Source of the DNA: an uncultured Ruminococcus sp.
GTDB taxonomy: Bacteria > Bacillota > Clostridia > Oscillospirales > Ruminococcaceae
Direction of reading: 5' to 3'
Assembly: GCA_944388405.1 (NCBI GenBank)
Contig: CALXIQ010000024.1
Location: forward strand, 1 to 64,000
DNA: 64,000 nucleotides
Part shown: piece by piece, positions 51,286-59,657 of the stretch
Layout of the letters: the number at the start of each line of letters is the position of its first letter
Numbering within the stretch: the first letter of the stretch is position 1
The notes under the pieces: generated by a model
Seen by the model: the letters and a program-made list of their open reading frames with translations, nothing else
Told to the model about the DNA's origin: nothing
The model's database searches: none
Translations under genes and position numbers: made by a program

Positions 51286-51332
51286 CCATGACTCATCAAA
51301 CCCTTTCAGACTGATTGACGGAGGAATTATTT

Positions 51333-51770
51333 ATGAGAAAAATACTTTGTATCCACGGTCCTAACCTTAACCTGCTGGGCGAGCGTGAGCCGGGAGTTTA
51401 CGGGGGGGACAGCTACGATTCCATCAACAACGAAATAATCGCCCGTGGACTGAAATATGAAATGCACTGCGAGATTTTTCAGTCAAATCACGAGGGGGAG
51501 ATAATTGATACCCTCCACCTTGCACGTAAGAACTTCGACGGAGTAATAATAAACGCCGGAGCTTACACCCATTACAGCTATGCTATAAGAGATGCCATCT
51601 CTGCAATCAAAATCCCGGTAATTGAGGTTCATATGAGCAACATTCATGCAAGGGAAGAGTTTCGCCATCATTCGGTAATCGCACCCGTATGCAAGGGTCA
51701 GATAGCAGGCTTCGGAAAGGCTTCCTATCTGCTGGCGGTTGACGCTCTCAATGAAATTTTAAAGGACTGA
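51333..51770 (+). CDS. aroQ: type II 3-dehydroquinate dehydratase
   Basis: AroQ dehydrates 3-dehydroquinate in the shikimate pathway. The 145-residue protein has ILCIHGPNLNLLGEREPGVY (20 residues), SNHEGEIID, GAYTHYSYAIRDA, and VHMSNIHAREEFRHHS. ATG 51333 follows CGGAGG; 51315 lacks a site. Confidence 0.96.
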   Translation: MRKILCIHGPNLNLLGEREPGVYGGDSYDSINNEIIARGLKYEMHCEIFQSNHEGEIIDTLHLARKNFDGVIINAGAYTHYSYAIRDAISAIKIPVIEVHMSNIHAREEFRHHSVIAPVCKGQIAGFGKASYLLAVDALNEILKD

Positions 51771-51775
51771 TATAT

Positions 51776-52858
51776 ATGGAAACACAACAGCTTTTTACAC
51801 CTGTAGAACTGCTAAAAAATCAACTGAAAAGCTTTAGCGACTGCGCTATTATAACCGACGACATCAACCGACGCTATTTCACTCAGATGAAATCAAGCGC
51901 AGGCACTCTGGTGGTATTTCCCGAAGAGGCGTATCTTATCATTGATTTCAGGTATATTGAAAAGGCTCGCAAAACGGTAAAGGGCTGCGAAGTTGTTTTG
52001 CAGAATAAGCTTTATGAGCAGATAAACCAACTGATTGATAAGTACAACGCCACAAAGGTTTCGGTGGAAGCGGATAATCTGACAATATCACAGCTTGAAA
52101 AAATCAGCAACGAGATTAAGTGTGAAATTGACAGCAGTCGCAGCCTCAGCGAATGTATAGGTGAAATCCGGGTGCGCAAGCGTGATGAAGAAATCGAAAA
52201 AATCATAGCCGCCCAGCGTATTGCCGAAAAGGGCTTTGAGCATATGCTGAATTTTATCGGTGAAGGCAAAACCGAGCGTGAAATTCAGCTGGAGCTTGAC
52301 TACTTTATGCTTAAAAACGGCGCAGAGGCGCTTTCATTTGACACAATTGCCCTGTCGGGTAAAAATACCTCTCTGCCTCACGGAGTTCCCACCGATAAAC
52401 GGGTAGAGCAGGGCGACTTTGTGTTGCTTGACTACGGCGCAGTAATTGACGGTTGGCACAGCGATATGACAAGAACGGTGTGCGTGGGACAGCCCACAGA
52501 TGAAATGAAGCAGGTCTATGAAACCGTCCTTAACGCCCAGCTGGCAGGACTTTCTGCGGTGAGAGCAGGCATTACGGGCATAGAGCTTGACAAAGCGGCA
52601 AGGGATATTATCGACTCGGCAGGCTACGGCGAGTATTTCGGCCATTCCCTTGGTCATGGAGTTGGCATGGAAATACATGAAGCCCCCACGGCTTCACCCT
52701 CCTGCGATAACCTGCTGGAGGAAAATATGATTGTAACTATTGAGCCGGGCATCTACATTCCCGAAAAATTTGGAGTAAGAATAGAGGATTTTGTAATAGT
52801 CAAGGAAAACGGTTGCGAAAACATGACAAAAGCGCCGAAAAACCTGATAATTCTTTAG
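51776..52858 (+). CDS. Xaa-Pro aminopeptidase (M24)
   Basis: The 360-residue creatinase-fold peptidase has an N-terminal domain (about 1-135) and a pita-bread domain with metal ligands in LLDYGAVIDGWHSDMTRT, GHSLGHGVGMEIHE, TIEPGIYIP and VRIEDF. It removes residues before proline from peptides. It lies 5 bp after aroQ and before efp, a common Firmicutes order. Confidence 0.94.
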   Translation: METQQLFTPVELLKNQLKSFSDCAIITDDINRRYFTQMKSSAGTLVVFPEEAYLIIDFRYIEKARKTVKGCEVVLQNKLYEQINQLIDKYNATKVSVEADNLTISQLEKISNEIKCEIDSSRSLSECIGEIRVRKRDEEIEKIIAAQRIAEKGFEHMLNFIGEGKTEREIQLELDYFMLKNGAEALSFDTIALSGKNTSLPHGVPTDKRVEQGDFVLLDYGAVIDGWHSDMTRTVCVGQPTDEMKQVYETVLNAQLAGLSAVRAGITGIELDKAARDIIDSAGYGEYFGHSLGHGVGMEIHEAPTASPSCDNLLEENMIVTIEPGIYIPEKFGVRIEDFVIVKENGCENMTKAPKNLIIL

Positions 52859-52962
52859 CTTTTCAGAAGTCAGCTTGTGTCATGACGGTCAGGACGTTGA
52901 CTAAATACTTTTCACGTTCTGTTAAAAATATATTAAACTCATGAAAAAATCGTCAAAAGCAC

Positions 52963-53060
52963 TTGCAAAAAGCGTAGAAATAGGTTAAAATAGATATAAG
53001 GATATGTCTGTGTTAATTTTCCGGGCATATATTGAAGGTCGGTTTCCTGAGTTAAGGAAC
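52963..53060 (+). promoter_or_regulatory. efp promoter and leader hairpin
   Basis: TTGCAA (52963-52968), 17 bp, TAAAAT (52986-52991). In the 100-nt leader GTCGGTT pairs with AACCGAC around 53040-53065, just before the GGAGG site. Confidence 0.6.
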
Positions 53061-53097
53061 CGACATTCCCAGAAAATTTATTGGAGGTATATAAAAT

Positions 53098-53655
53098 ATG
53101 GTAACTGCCGGAGATTTTAGAAATGGTATGACTTTTGAGGAAGACGGCAATGTAATGCAGATTGTTGAGTTTCAGCATGTTAAGCCCGGTAAGGGAGCCG
53201 CTTTCGTAAGGGCCAAGGTAAAGAACGTTATTACCGGCTCTGTTGTTGAAAAGACTTACAATCCTACTGCAAAGTTCCCTACAGCGTTTGTTGAAAGAAA
53301 GGATATGGAGTATTCTTACAACGACGGCGATCTTTATTATTTCATGGATCCCGAGTCCTATGAGCTTGTTCCCGTAAATGCGTCTGAGCTTTCGGACAAC
53401 TTCAAGTTTGTAAAGGAAAACATGGTTTGCAAGATTCTTTCCTATAAGGGCAAGGTTTTCGGAGTTGAGCCTCCGTACTTTGTAGACCTTGAGGTAACCG
53501 AAACCGACCCCGGTTTTGCAGGAAACACCGCAACCAACGCTACAAAGCCTGCAACTGTTGAAACGGGCGCCGAGATAAAGGTTCCTCTTTTCATTAACGT
53601 AGGCGACAAGATCAGAATTGATACACGTACCTGTGAATACATGGAGCGTGCATAA
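53098..53655 (+). CDS. efp: elongation factor P
   Basis: EF-P relieves ribosomes stalled at prolines. The 185-residue protein has the KOW-like N-terminus with [20 protein letters not shown] (20 residues), where the modifiable residue is Lys, and the C-terminal S1-like end [17 protein letters not shown]. Confidence 0.97.
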   Translation: MVTAGDFRNGMTFEEDGNVMQIVEFQHVKPGKGAAFVRAKVKNVITGSVVEKTYNPTAKFPTAFVERKDMEYSYNDGDLYYFMDPESYELVPVNASELSDNFKFVKENMVCKILSYKGKVFGVEPPYFVDLEVTETDPGFAGNTATNATKPATVETGAEIKVPLFINVGDKIRIDTRTCEYMERA

Positions 53656-53688
53656 TTAAATTAAACCACTTTAACGGAGGGAATGTTT

Positions 53689-54102
53689 ATGGAGCTTTCA
53701 AATAAGGTTGCATATCTTAAAGGTCTTATCGACGGACTGAAGATTGACGATTCTACAAACGAGGGTAAGATTATTCTTGCCATGGCCGACATTCTTGATG
53801 AAATGGCTTTGACTGTCGAGGACATTTCTGATGAGGTTGACGAGGTTGTTGAGCTTGTTGACATTCTCGACGAGGACCTCGGAAATCTTGAAGAGGATAT
53901 TTACGGCGATTGCTGTGACGACGACGATTGCGATTGTTGCGATGATTTTGAAGATGAACAGGAATACGAGTGTGTTTGCCCCACCTGCGGCGATACGATT
54001 TGCCTTGACGAAGGGCTTATAGCCGAAGGCTCTATCGTTTGTCCCAACTGCGGCGAAACTCTTGAGTTCGATTTTAGCGAAATCGAAGGGGAAGAGGAGT
54101 AA
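53689..54102 (+). CDS. CD1247-N-like acidic zinc-ribbon protein
   Basis: The 137-residue very acidic protein has an N-terminal helical domain (about 1-62, KVAYLKGLIDGL) as in clostridial CD1247-type proteins, a Cys/Asp-rich middle (about 68-88) and a zinc ribbon CPTCGDTICL with CPNCGE. ATG 53689 is preferred, 7 nt after GGAGGG. It is usually found after efp. Function is unknown. Confidence 0.85.
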   Translation: MELSNKVAYLKGLIDGLKIDDSTNEGKIILAMADILDEMALTVEDISDEVDEVVELVDILDEDLGNLEEDIYGDCCDDDDCDCCDDFEDEQEYECVCPTCGDTICLDEGLIAEGSIVCPNCGETLEFDFSEIEGEEE

Positions 54103-54128
54103 TTCTTCTTTTAAAATTCAATATTGAT

Positions 54129-54251
54129 TGTTTCAGGGGTGGTGAAAGTCCACACCGGAGGTAATGGGTGTTTTGCCTTAGTCCTCGACCACGAAAAGTG
54201 CTGATTCGGTGAGATTCCGAAACCGACGGTATAGTCCGGATGGAAGAAACG
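54129..54251 (+). promoter_or_regulatory. FMN riboswitch (RFN element)
   Basis: The aptamer has conserved RFN segments GGGGTGGTGAAAGTCC, CACCGGAGGTAAT, AGTCC.CGAC, GGTGAGATTCCGAAACCGAC and GGTATAGTCCGGATGG. The P1 stem pairs TTGTTTC with GAAACGA. It lies before ribU and is followed by a terminator, so FMN should turn transcription off. Confidence 0.97.
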
Positions 54252-54270
54252 ACAGGCGTTTATGCGTTTA

Positions 54271-54299
54271 AGGCTTCTGAAAATTCAGGAGCCTTTTTT
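54271..54299 (+). terminator. riboswitch-controlled terminator
   Basis: AGGCTTCTG pairs with CAGGAGCCT followed by TTTTTT, twenty nt after the FMN aptamer and before ribU. Confidence 0.9.
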
Positions 54300-54372
54300 G
54301 CAGCCGATAGATACATCGGTCTGATACATAAAACTGCTGTTTCTCCCTAATTTAATTTAGGAGGAATATATT

Positions 54373-55053
54373 ATGAATAATACGATGGCCAAAAAACATA
54401 TGGACACAAAAAAGCTTACGGTGCTGGCAATGTTTGTGGCGCTGGGGTATCTGTGCCTTTTTGTGTTCAGATTTAAAGTCCAGTTTCTGTCCTTTGAAAT
54501 AAAGGATGTGTTTATAACCATCGCAGGTTTCATTTTCGGACCTGCTACGGCGGTAGGCGTTGCGCTGGCGGAAACTCTGCTTGAAATGTTCACCCTGTCC
54601 GATACGGGAATATACGGGGCAATTATGAACTTTGCGGGAAGTGCATCATTTGCGGCAACGGCTTCGCTGATATACAAGTACAGGAAAAATCTTTACGGAG
54701 CATTTTTGGGCCTGCTTTGCGCCATTGCCGTAATGACGGGAATAATGATAGTAATGAACATAATCATCACGCCTTTTTACATGAACGCTCCCAGATCGGT
54801 GGTGTATACGCTGATTCCCACCCTGCTGCTGCCTTTTAACCTTATAAAGGGATTTTTCAACGCCGCGCTGATATGTGTTATTTACAAGCCGCTGTCAGAA
54901 GCGCTTAAGGGCATAGGAATGCTGCCCAAAACCGATTCCTTTAAGTTTGACAAAAAATCGGCAGTGATAACGGTTGTATCTGTTCTGATAGTTATTGCTG
55001 CGGCTGTTGCGCTGATTGTGTTTATGCACGGCAGCGTTGAGTGGGGAAGATAG
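54373..55053 (+). CDS. ribU: riboflavin ECF transporter S component
   Basis: RibU is the membrane S component that binds riboflavin and works with a shared energizing module. The 226-residue protein has about six membrane segments and family sequence such as EIKDVFITIAGFIFGP and NLIKGFFNAA. The FMN riboswitch upstream confirms the substrate. The ECF ATPases and EcfT are not in the window. The protein may supply flavin to the ApbE operon. Confidence 0.95.
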   Translation: MNNTMAKKHMDTKKLTVLAMFVALGYLCLFVFRFKVQFLSFEIKDVFITIAGFIFGPATAVGVALAETLLEMFTLSDTGIYGAIMNFAGSASFAATASLIYKYRKNLYGAFLGLLCAIAVMTGIMIVMNIIITPFYMNAPRSVVYTLIPTLLLPFNLIKGFFNAALICVIYKPLSEALKGIGMLPKTDSFKFDKKSAVITVVSVLIVIAAAVALIVFMHGSVEWGR

Positions 55054-55137
55054 TTTAAATGTATTCATCTTAAAAATCGTCGTATCTTATGAGAAAATTG
55101 TCGCAAGCAGTTTCCGAAATATAACCTTGTCGCAGAT

Positions 55138-55337
55138 GTCCCCCGCCTCTAAGGCGGCGGGTTCCATTCAGACTTTCAGTGGGGGTTTTAATCCCCCACT
55201 GAAAGTCTGAGGAGCAAAGCTCCTCAGCGACGGTTGCAATCGTCGCAACGTGATTAAGCAAGCTTATCACGTTTTGCTCCGATTTAAAATTAGCTGAAAT
55301 GTTCTTCGTCTGAACAGGACGGAGGACATTTTTTATT
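55138..55337 (+). ncRNA. cluster of hairpins ending in a terminator
   Basis: Five stems follow each other: CCCGCC/GGCGG-type at 55141-55162; a perfect 17-bp stem at 55169-55185 with 55193-55209; TGAGGAGC/GCTCCTCA (55208-55226); GCGACG/CGTCGC (55227-55246); and AACGTGAT/ATCACGTT (55247-55274). GGAGCAAA (55211-55218) can instead pair with TTTGCTCC (55273-55280) around the last two, excluding the third. A 12-bp stem (55299-55331) with TTTTTT ends the region. No conserved protein is encoded. It may be a structured RNA or the end of an IS200/IS605-type element. Confidence 0.5.
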
Positions 55338-55441
55338 TGCTCCATAAGATTTTTTTAAGAAAAACCGTCACCGGATTGTAAGAAGTAATGGCTATACTTA
55401 AATCAGAAAAGCAAAAGGGGTAAATAAATTTAAGGAGGCGA

Positions 55442-55474
55442 ATGGTGCGCAGGCTGATAAAGCTTTCGCATTGA
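55442..55474 (+). CDS. possible 10-residue leader peptide MVRRLIKLSH
   Basis: An ATG 4 nt after AAGGAGGCGA opens a 10-codon frame that stops at TGA 55472, six nt before the ABC ATPase ATG. That ATPase has no ribosome binding site of its own, so its translation probably depends on the short frame. Confidence 0.45.
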   Translation: MVRRLIKLSH

Positions 55475-55480
55475 AACAGA

Positions 55481-56146
55481 ATGAGCATTATTACAGCAAA
55501 GGAACTTTGTAAGGTTTACGGTTCGGGAGAAAATTCCGTCAGGGCGCTGGACGGGGTTTCGGTTGACATTGAGGAGGGAGAGTTTGTTTCCATCATCGGA
55601 ACATCGGGCAGCGGTAAGTCCACCCTGCTTAATATGCTGGGAGGGCTTGACAGACCCACCTCGGGAGATGTGCTTTTCTCCGGCAAAAGCATACTTAAAA
55701 TGAACGATGAGGAGCTTACCATTTTCAGACGGAGAAATATCGGGTTTGTATTTCAGAATTACAATCTGGTGCCGGTGCTTAACGTGTATGAAAATATAGT
55801 TCTTCCCATCGAACTGGACGGAGCTGAGATTGACAAAAACTATGTGGACACAATTATACAAACCCTGGGACTTGAAAAGAAGCTACATTCAATGCCTAAC
55901 CAGCTTTCGGGAGGTCAGCAGCAGAGGGTGGCGATTGCACGGGCGTTGTCCTCAAAGCCACAAATAATTCTGGCAGACGAGCCCACAGGAAACCTTGACA
56001 GCAAAACGGGAATGGATGTTATTTCACTGCTTAAAATTACAAGCCGTGAATTTGACCAGACAATAGCAATGATAACCCATAATGAGGAAATTGCCCTGAT
56101 GGCAGACAGAATGATTAGAATAGAAGACGGCAGGGTGGTGGAGTAA
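55481..56146 (+). CDS. ABC transporter ATP-binding protein (MacB/LolD-like)
   Basis: The 221-residue ATPase has GTSGSGKST, LSGGQQQR, IILADEPTGNLD and ITHNEEIA. It pairs with the large permease one base downstream. The group powers transporters for peptide antibiotics or lipoproteins. It has a weak start and lies behind a short leader frame. Confidence 0.92.
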   Translation: MSIITAKELCKVYGSGENSVRALDGVSVDIEEGEFVSIIGTSGSGKSTLLNMLGGLDRPTSGDVLFSGKSILKMNDEELTIFRRRNIGFVFQNYNLVPVLNVYENIVLPIELDGAEIDKNYVDTIIQTLGLEKKLHSMPNQLSGGQQQRVAIARALSSKPQIILADEPTGNLDSKTGMDVISLLKITSREFDQTIAMITHNEEIALMADRMIRIEDGRVVE

Positions 56147-56147
56147 A

Positions 56148-58661
56148 ATGCTTAGAAATAATAACGAAGCCGCCGTTAAAAAAATAAGCCGCCGCTCAAT
56201 GGCGCATAACAGAACTCGGAATATTTTTGCAGTGCTTGCAATTGTGCTTACCACGTTTATGTTCACCTCGGTTTTCAGTATTGGATTCAGCTTAGGCAAA
56301 AACATGAACGTAATGCTTATCAGACAGCAGGGCACAAGGTCGTCGGTATTTCTGGCAAACCCCACCGATACCCAGATTGAGCAGGCAAAGCAGGCAGCTC
56401 ACCTGAATGCCGCAGGGGTGCAGATTCATGCAGGGGATATAAGCGCACAAGAGCAGGACGACCTGTCGGTTACGGTGGATTACTTTGACGAAACGGAGTT
56501 TAACAAAAATTACACCCCTGCAATAAGCGACATAACCGGCAACTACCCGGTAAAGGAAAACGAGATAATGCTTTCTCAGTCAGCTATGGAGGTGCTGGGC
56601 ATAAGCAATCCCCAAAAGGGAATGAGCATCAGCCTTGAATTTACCGACGGCACTCAGCAAGAGTTTGTACTTTCAGGCTGGTTTAAGGATTACGAAAATT
56701 TCGGTAGCGGGTATCAGGCGCTGGTTTCAAAAGTCTACACCCAAAGCCGCAACCTGACGGCGGAGGAAAACGGAACGCTGTCCCTATCGGCAAAATCGGG
56801 CAGCCAGTCGCAGCTGCTTGAGGAACTGGAGGAAGCAGTAACCTTAAATGAGGGTCAGGAATTTGAAGCGACCTTTGACGTTCAGGAAGAGTCAGGTTCA
56901 AACGCCATAGTAATTGCCGTAATGGTGGGCATAATAGGTGTTATTATAATCCTCAGCGGATATTTGCTGATATATAACGTGATGTACATTTCCGTTACCA
57001 AGGATATAAGATTCTACGGAATGTTAAAAACCATAGGAACCTCACCATCCCAAATCAGAAAGATTGTAAAAATGCAGGCGTTCAGACTTTCTGCAATAGG
57101 TATTCCCATAGGAGTTTTGCTGGGCACGGCGGTCTCCTTTGTGGCGGTGCCATACGCTCTTGATATGTTCGCAGGTGGAATCAACGAAGGTGCAATGTCT
57201 ACCGATATAAGCTTTAATCCGCTTATCTATGTGGTTACGATTATATTCGGAATTGTAACGGTGGCGATAAGCTGCCGCAAACCTGCGAAGCTGGCAGGAA
57301 AGGTTTCTCCTGTGGAGGCGCTGAAATACAGCGGCGTGTCGGGCAAGATAAAGAAAAAATCCAGAAGAACCACCGACGGTGGAAAACTGTACAGAATGTC
57401 CTTCAGAAATGTGTTCCGTGAGAAGAAAAGAGCGTTTCTGGTGTTTGCGTCGCTGTTTATGGGCACAATGGCGTTTCTCTCGGTTAATGCATTTACACGA
57501 AGCCTGACCCTTGAAAATTATATCAGCTACTACCTTCCCAATGATTTTACAATATACTGTCACAGCGAGGACGAGGAGGGCATGGAAACTGCGGAAAGGC
57601 TTGCGGAAAGAATTTCGCAGATTGACGGAATCACCATGATGGAAACCAGCCGCTCCACCTCTGCGGATTTGCAGTTTGACAGAGAGCTTTACAAGCCGTT
57701 TATAGAGCAGGACAGTAATGAAGTGGAAGCAAGTGTGTTTGAAACTATGCTTGAACAGTATGAAAACGGCAATGTAAAGTATTCCGCCCCGGTAATCTGC
57801 GTAAGCTCCCGAATGATTGAGGAGTACAATTCCCGTGCTAAAGACAAAATAGACATAGAGAAATTTGAAAACGGCGAAGAAGTGATGATAGGCAAGGTGC
57901 AAAACGACGGCGAAGGAGATGGTATGCTGGGAAAAACCATCACCCTTACCGATTCGCAAACAGGCAACACAGCGGATGTAGAAATAGCCTCGGTAGCGTC
58001 ATATTCTACCGACTTCGGGCTGAATATAGGATATTACTGGTCAAATCTTGCCGCACCCAGCTGTATAATCGTGTCGCAGAACGTAATGGATAAGCTTACC
58101 GATTATGCGGATATTGATAATATTATCATCGATTGCGAGCCGGAAGCTGAAAGCTACGTGGCGTCACAGATAAAAAGCCTTACCGACAACAACCCGGTGG
58201 TAGTCAACACAGAGATAAAGTCTGAGCGAATCAGCGATTTTAAAACCTCTATGACCTCCCTGAACATTCTTACCAGCGGAATATCGGCGGTGCTGATACT
58301 TATAGGCATAATCAATTTTATAAACGTTATGCTTACGGGAGTTTTCACCAGACGAAAAGAACTTGCGGTGCTTGAAAGTGTGGGAATGACCAAACGGCAG
58401 GTAAAGAAAATGCTTATGCTGGAGGGTGTGTATTACGGAGTGATAACCATATTCCTTATCCTGACGGCAGGAAGCGGAATAATGTACCTGGTGGGACGCC
58501 TTGCGGAGCAAACGGCAGACTACGCCACATTTACATTCCCATGGCTGCTCACGGCAGCAATTGCAGCCGTTATAATGGCAGTATGCGTGGCAGTGCCGGT
58601 AATAGTGTACAGAAATATATCAAAAGACAGCATTACCGAAAGGCTGAGAGTTGAGGACTGA
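56148..58661 (+). CDS. ABC transporter permease, two FtsX domains
   Basis: The 837-residue permease has an N-terminal membrane segment (about 22-45), a periplasmic-type core domain (about 60-245), three segments with an FtsX domain (about 250-390), a second anchor (about 428-445), a second outer domain (about 460-690) and a C-terminal FtsX domain (about 700-830). This is the long permease type found with two-component systems in peptide-resistance modules. Substrate is unknown. Confidence 0.9.
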   Translation: MLRNNNEAAVKKISRRSMAHNRTRNIFAVLAIVLTTFMFTSVFSIGFSLGKNMNVMLIRQQGTRSSVFLANPTDTQIEQAKQAAHLNAAGVQIHAGDISAQEQDDLSVTVDYFDETEFNKNYTPAISDITGNYPVKENEIMLSQSAMEVLGISNPQKGMSISLEFTDGTQQEFVLSGWFKDYENFGSGYQALVSKVYTQSRNLTAEENGTLSLSAKSGSQSQLLEELEEAVTLNEGQEFEATFDVQEESGSNAIVIAVMVGIIGVIIILSGYLLIYNVMYISVTKDIRFYGMLKTIGTSPSQIRKIVKMQAFRLSAIGIPIGVLLGTAVSFVAVPYALDMFAGGINEGAMSTDISFNPLIYVVTIIFGIVTVAISCRKPAKLAGKVSPVEALKYSGVSGKIKKKSRRTTDGGKLYRMSFRNVFREKKRAFLVFASLFMGTMAFLSVNAFTRSLTLENYISYYLPNDFTIYCHSEDEEGMETAERLAERISQIDGITMMETSRSTSADLQFDRELYKPFIEQDSNEVEASVFETMLEQYENGNVKYSAPVICVSSRMIEEYNSRAKDKIDIEKFENGEEVMIGKVQNDGEGDGMLGKTITLTDSQTGNTADVEIASVASYSTDFGLNIGYYWSNLAAPSCIIVSQNVMDKLTDYADIDNIIIDCEPEAESYVASQIKSLTDNNPVVVNTEIKSERISDFKTSMTSLNILTSGISAVLILIGIINFINVMLTGVFTRRKELAVLESVGMTKRQVKKMLMLEGVYYGVITIFLILTAGSGIMYLVGRLAEQTADYATFTFPWLLTAAIAAVIMAVCVAVPVIVYRNISKDSITERLRVED

Positions 58662-58819
58662 GAAAGTGCCTGAAATTCAGGTCACCTGAAAGCTGCCCCA
58701 AGCGGATAACCCTTGCTAAACGGATTTGATTAAAAAATCCCACAGACAAAGGTTTGTCCGCTTATTTATTGGGACAGAAAAAGTACTGATTTTTTCTTTA
58801 CTACATTTTGAATGTGTGT

Positions 58820-58940
58820 TATAATAACCTTAAACCGAGGTGCTGACGCACTTGACGGAACCTTCCGTTCCTTATTTGCTGAGCAAATCGTTTTAAGAAC
58901 ATTTTATAATTTAAAGGAACGCCTTGCGGCTCTTTTTATG
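58820..58940 (+). promoter_or_regulatory. structured leader element, copy 3, before a response regulator
   Basis: It starts at TGTTATAATAACCTT (TATAAT 58820-58825, with a weak TTTACT 17 bp before). The outer stem is CTTAAACCG with CGTTTTAAG (one mismatch). Inside are AGGTGC-TGAC-GCACTT, GGAAC/GTTCC and ATTTGC-TGA-GCAAAT. The terminal GCC-TTGC-GGC hairpin has TCTTTTT, then a second TATAAT (58942-58947). The regulator ATG is 41 nt beyond the element. It is in sense orientation, as copies 1 and 2 are to rhaB and prmA. Confidence 0.75.
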
Positions 58941-58981
58941 ATATAATTAATTTATCTTAACCAATCCGGAGGATTCAAGCT

Positions 58982-59656
58982 ATGCGACCTATTCTGATAG
59001 CCGAAGATGATACGGTAATAAACAGCGGCATAAAATACTTCCTTGAAAAGCAGGGATACCGGGCTGATTCGGTGTTTTCCTGCGCCGGAGTAAAAGCCGC
59101 CGCTATCAATGAATACAGCCTTATAGTACTTGACATAAACCTTCCCGACGGCAACGGGCTGGAGCTTTGCGGGGAAATAAGAGAAGTGTCAAATATCCCC
59201 ATAATTTTTCTCACCGCAAACGACACCGACGAGGATATGATAAACGGCTTTAAATGGGGCTGCGATGATTATATTCCAAAGCCATTTTCAACGGAAATCC
59301 TCCTTCAGCGGATAAAAGCCGTGCTGAGAAGAGCAGGCAGCAACGATGAAAGGAATATCTTCACCTACAAAGGTTTAAGCGTGGATTTTGACAGAATGGC
59401 GGTGTCTGTGGAATCAAATCCCGTCAAGCTTTCCGCCACCGAGTACAAGCTGCTGGAGGTGCTGATAAAGAATAAGGGTCATGTGCTGACCAGAAATATG
59501 CTATTTGAAAAGGTGTGGGATATCGACGGCAATTATATAGATGAAAATACCCTCAGCGTTCATATACGCCGGCTGAGAAACAAGCTGGGGGACGACTCAA
59601 AAAATCCCAAGTACATTATAACGGTTTTCGGAATTGGTTATACCTTTGGTGAGTGA
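58982..59656 (+). CDS. OmpR-family response regulator
   Basis: The 224-residue protein has a receiver (AEDDTVI, VLDINLPDGNG, PKPFSTE) and a winged helix (KLSATEYKLLEVL, VHIRRLRNKL, FGIGYTFGE). It is co-transcribed with the kinase one base after its stop and lies downstream of an ABC exporter. It likely senses peptide or envelope stress, by analogy. Its leader is copy 3 of the repeated element. Confidence 0.92.
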   Translation: MRPILIAEDDTVINSGIKYFLEKQGYRADSVFSCAGVKAAAINEYSLIVLDINLPDGNGLELCGEIREVSNIPIIFLTANDTDEDMINGFKWGCDDYIPKPFSTEILLQRIKAVLRRAGSNDERNIFTYKGLSVDFDRMAVSVESNPVKLSATEYKLLEVLIKNKGHVLTRNMLFEKVWDIDGNYIDENTLSVHIRRLRNKLGDDSKNPKYIITVFGIGYTFGE

Positions 59657-59657
59657 C

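Noticed and set aside
55138-55337. CRISPR array
   Set aside because: The repeats are inverted (hairpins) of different sequence, not regular direct repeats with spacers.
55070-55345. minus-strand 91-codon open frame over the hairpin cluster
   Set aside because: Its codons are dictated by the inverted repeats; there is no recognisable domain and no convincing ribosome binding site.
5340-58945. triplicated element as a classical MITE with terminal inverted repeats
   Set aside because: The ends of the copies are not inverted repeats of each other and no target duplications are evident; all three are sense-oriented to a gene. A mobile origin is still possible.
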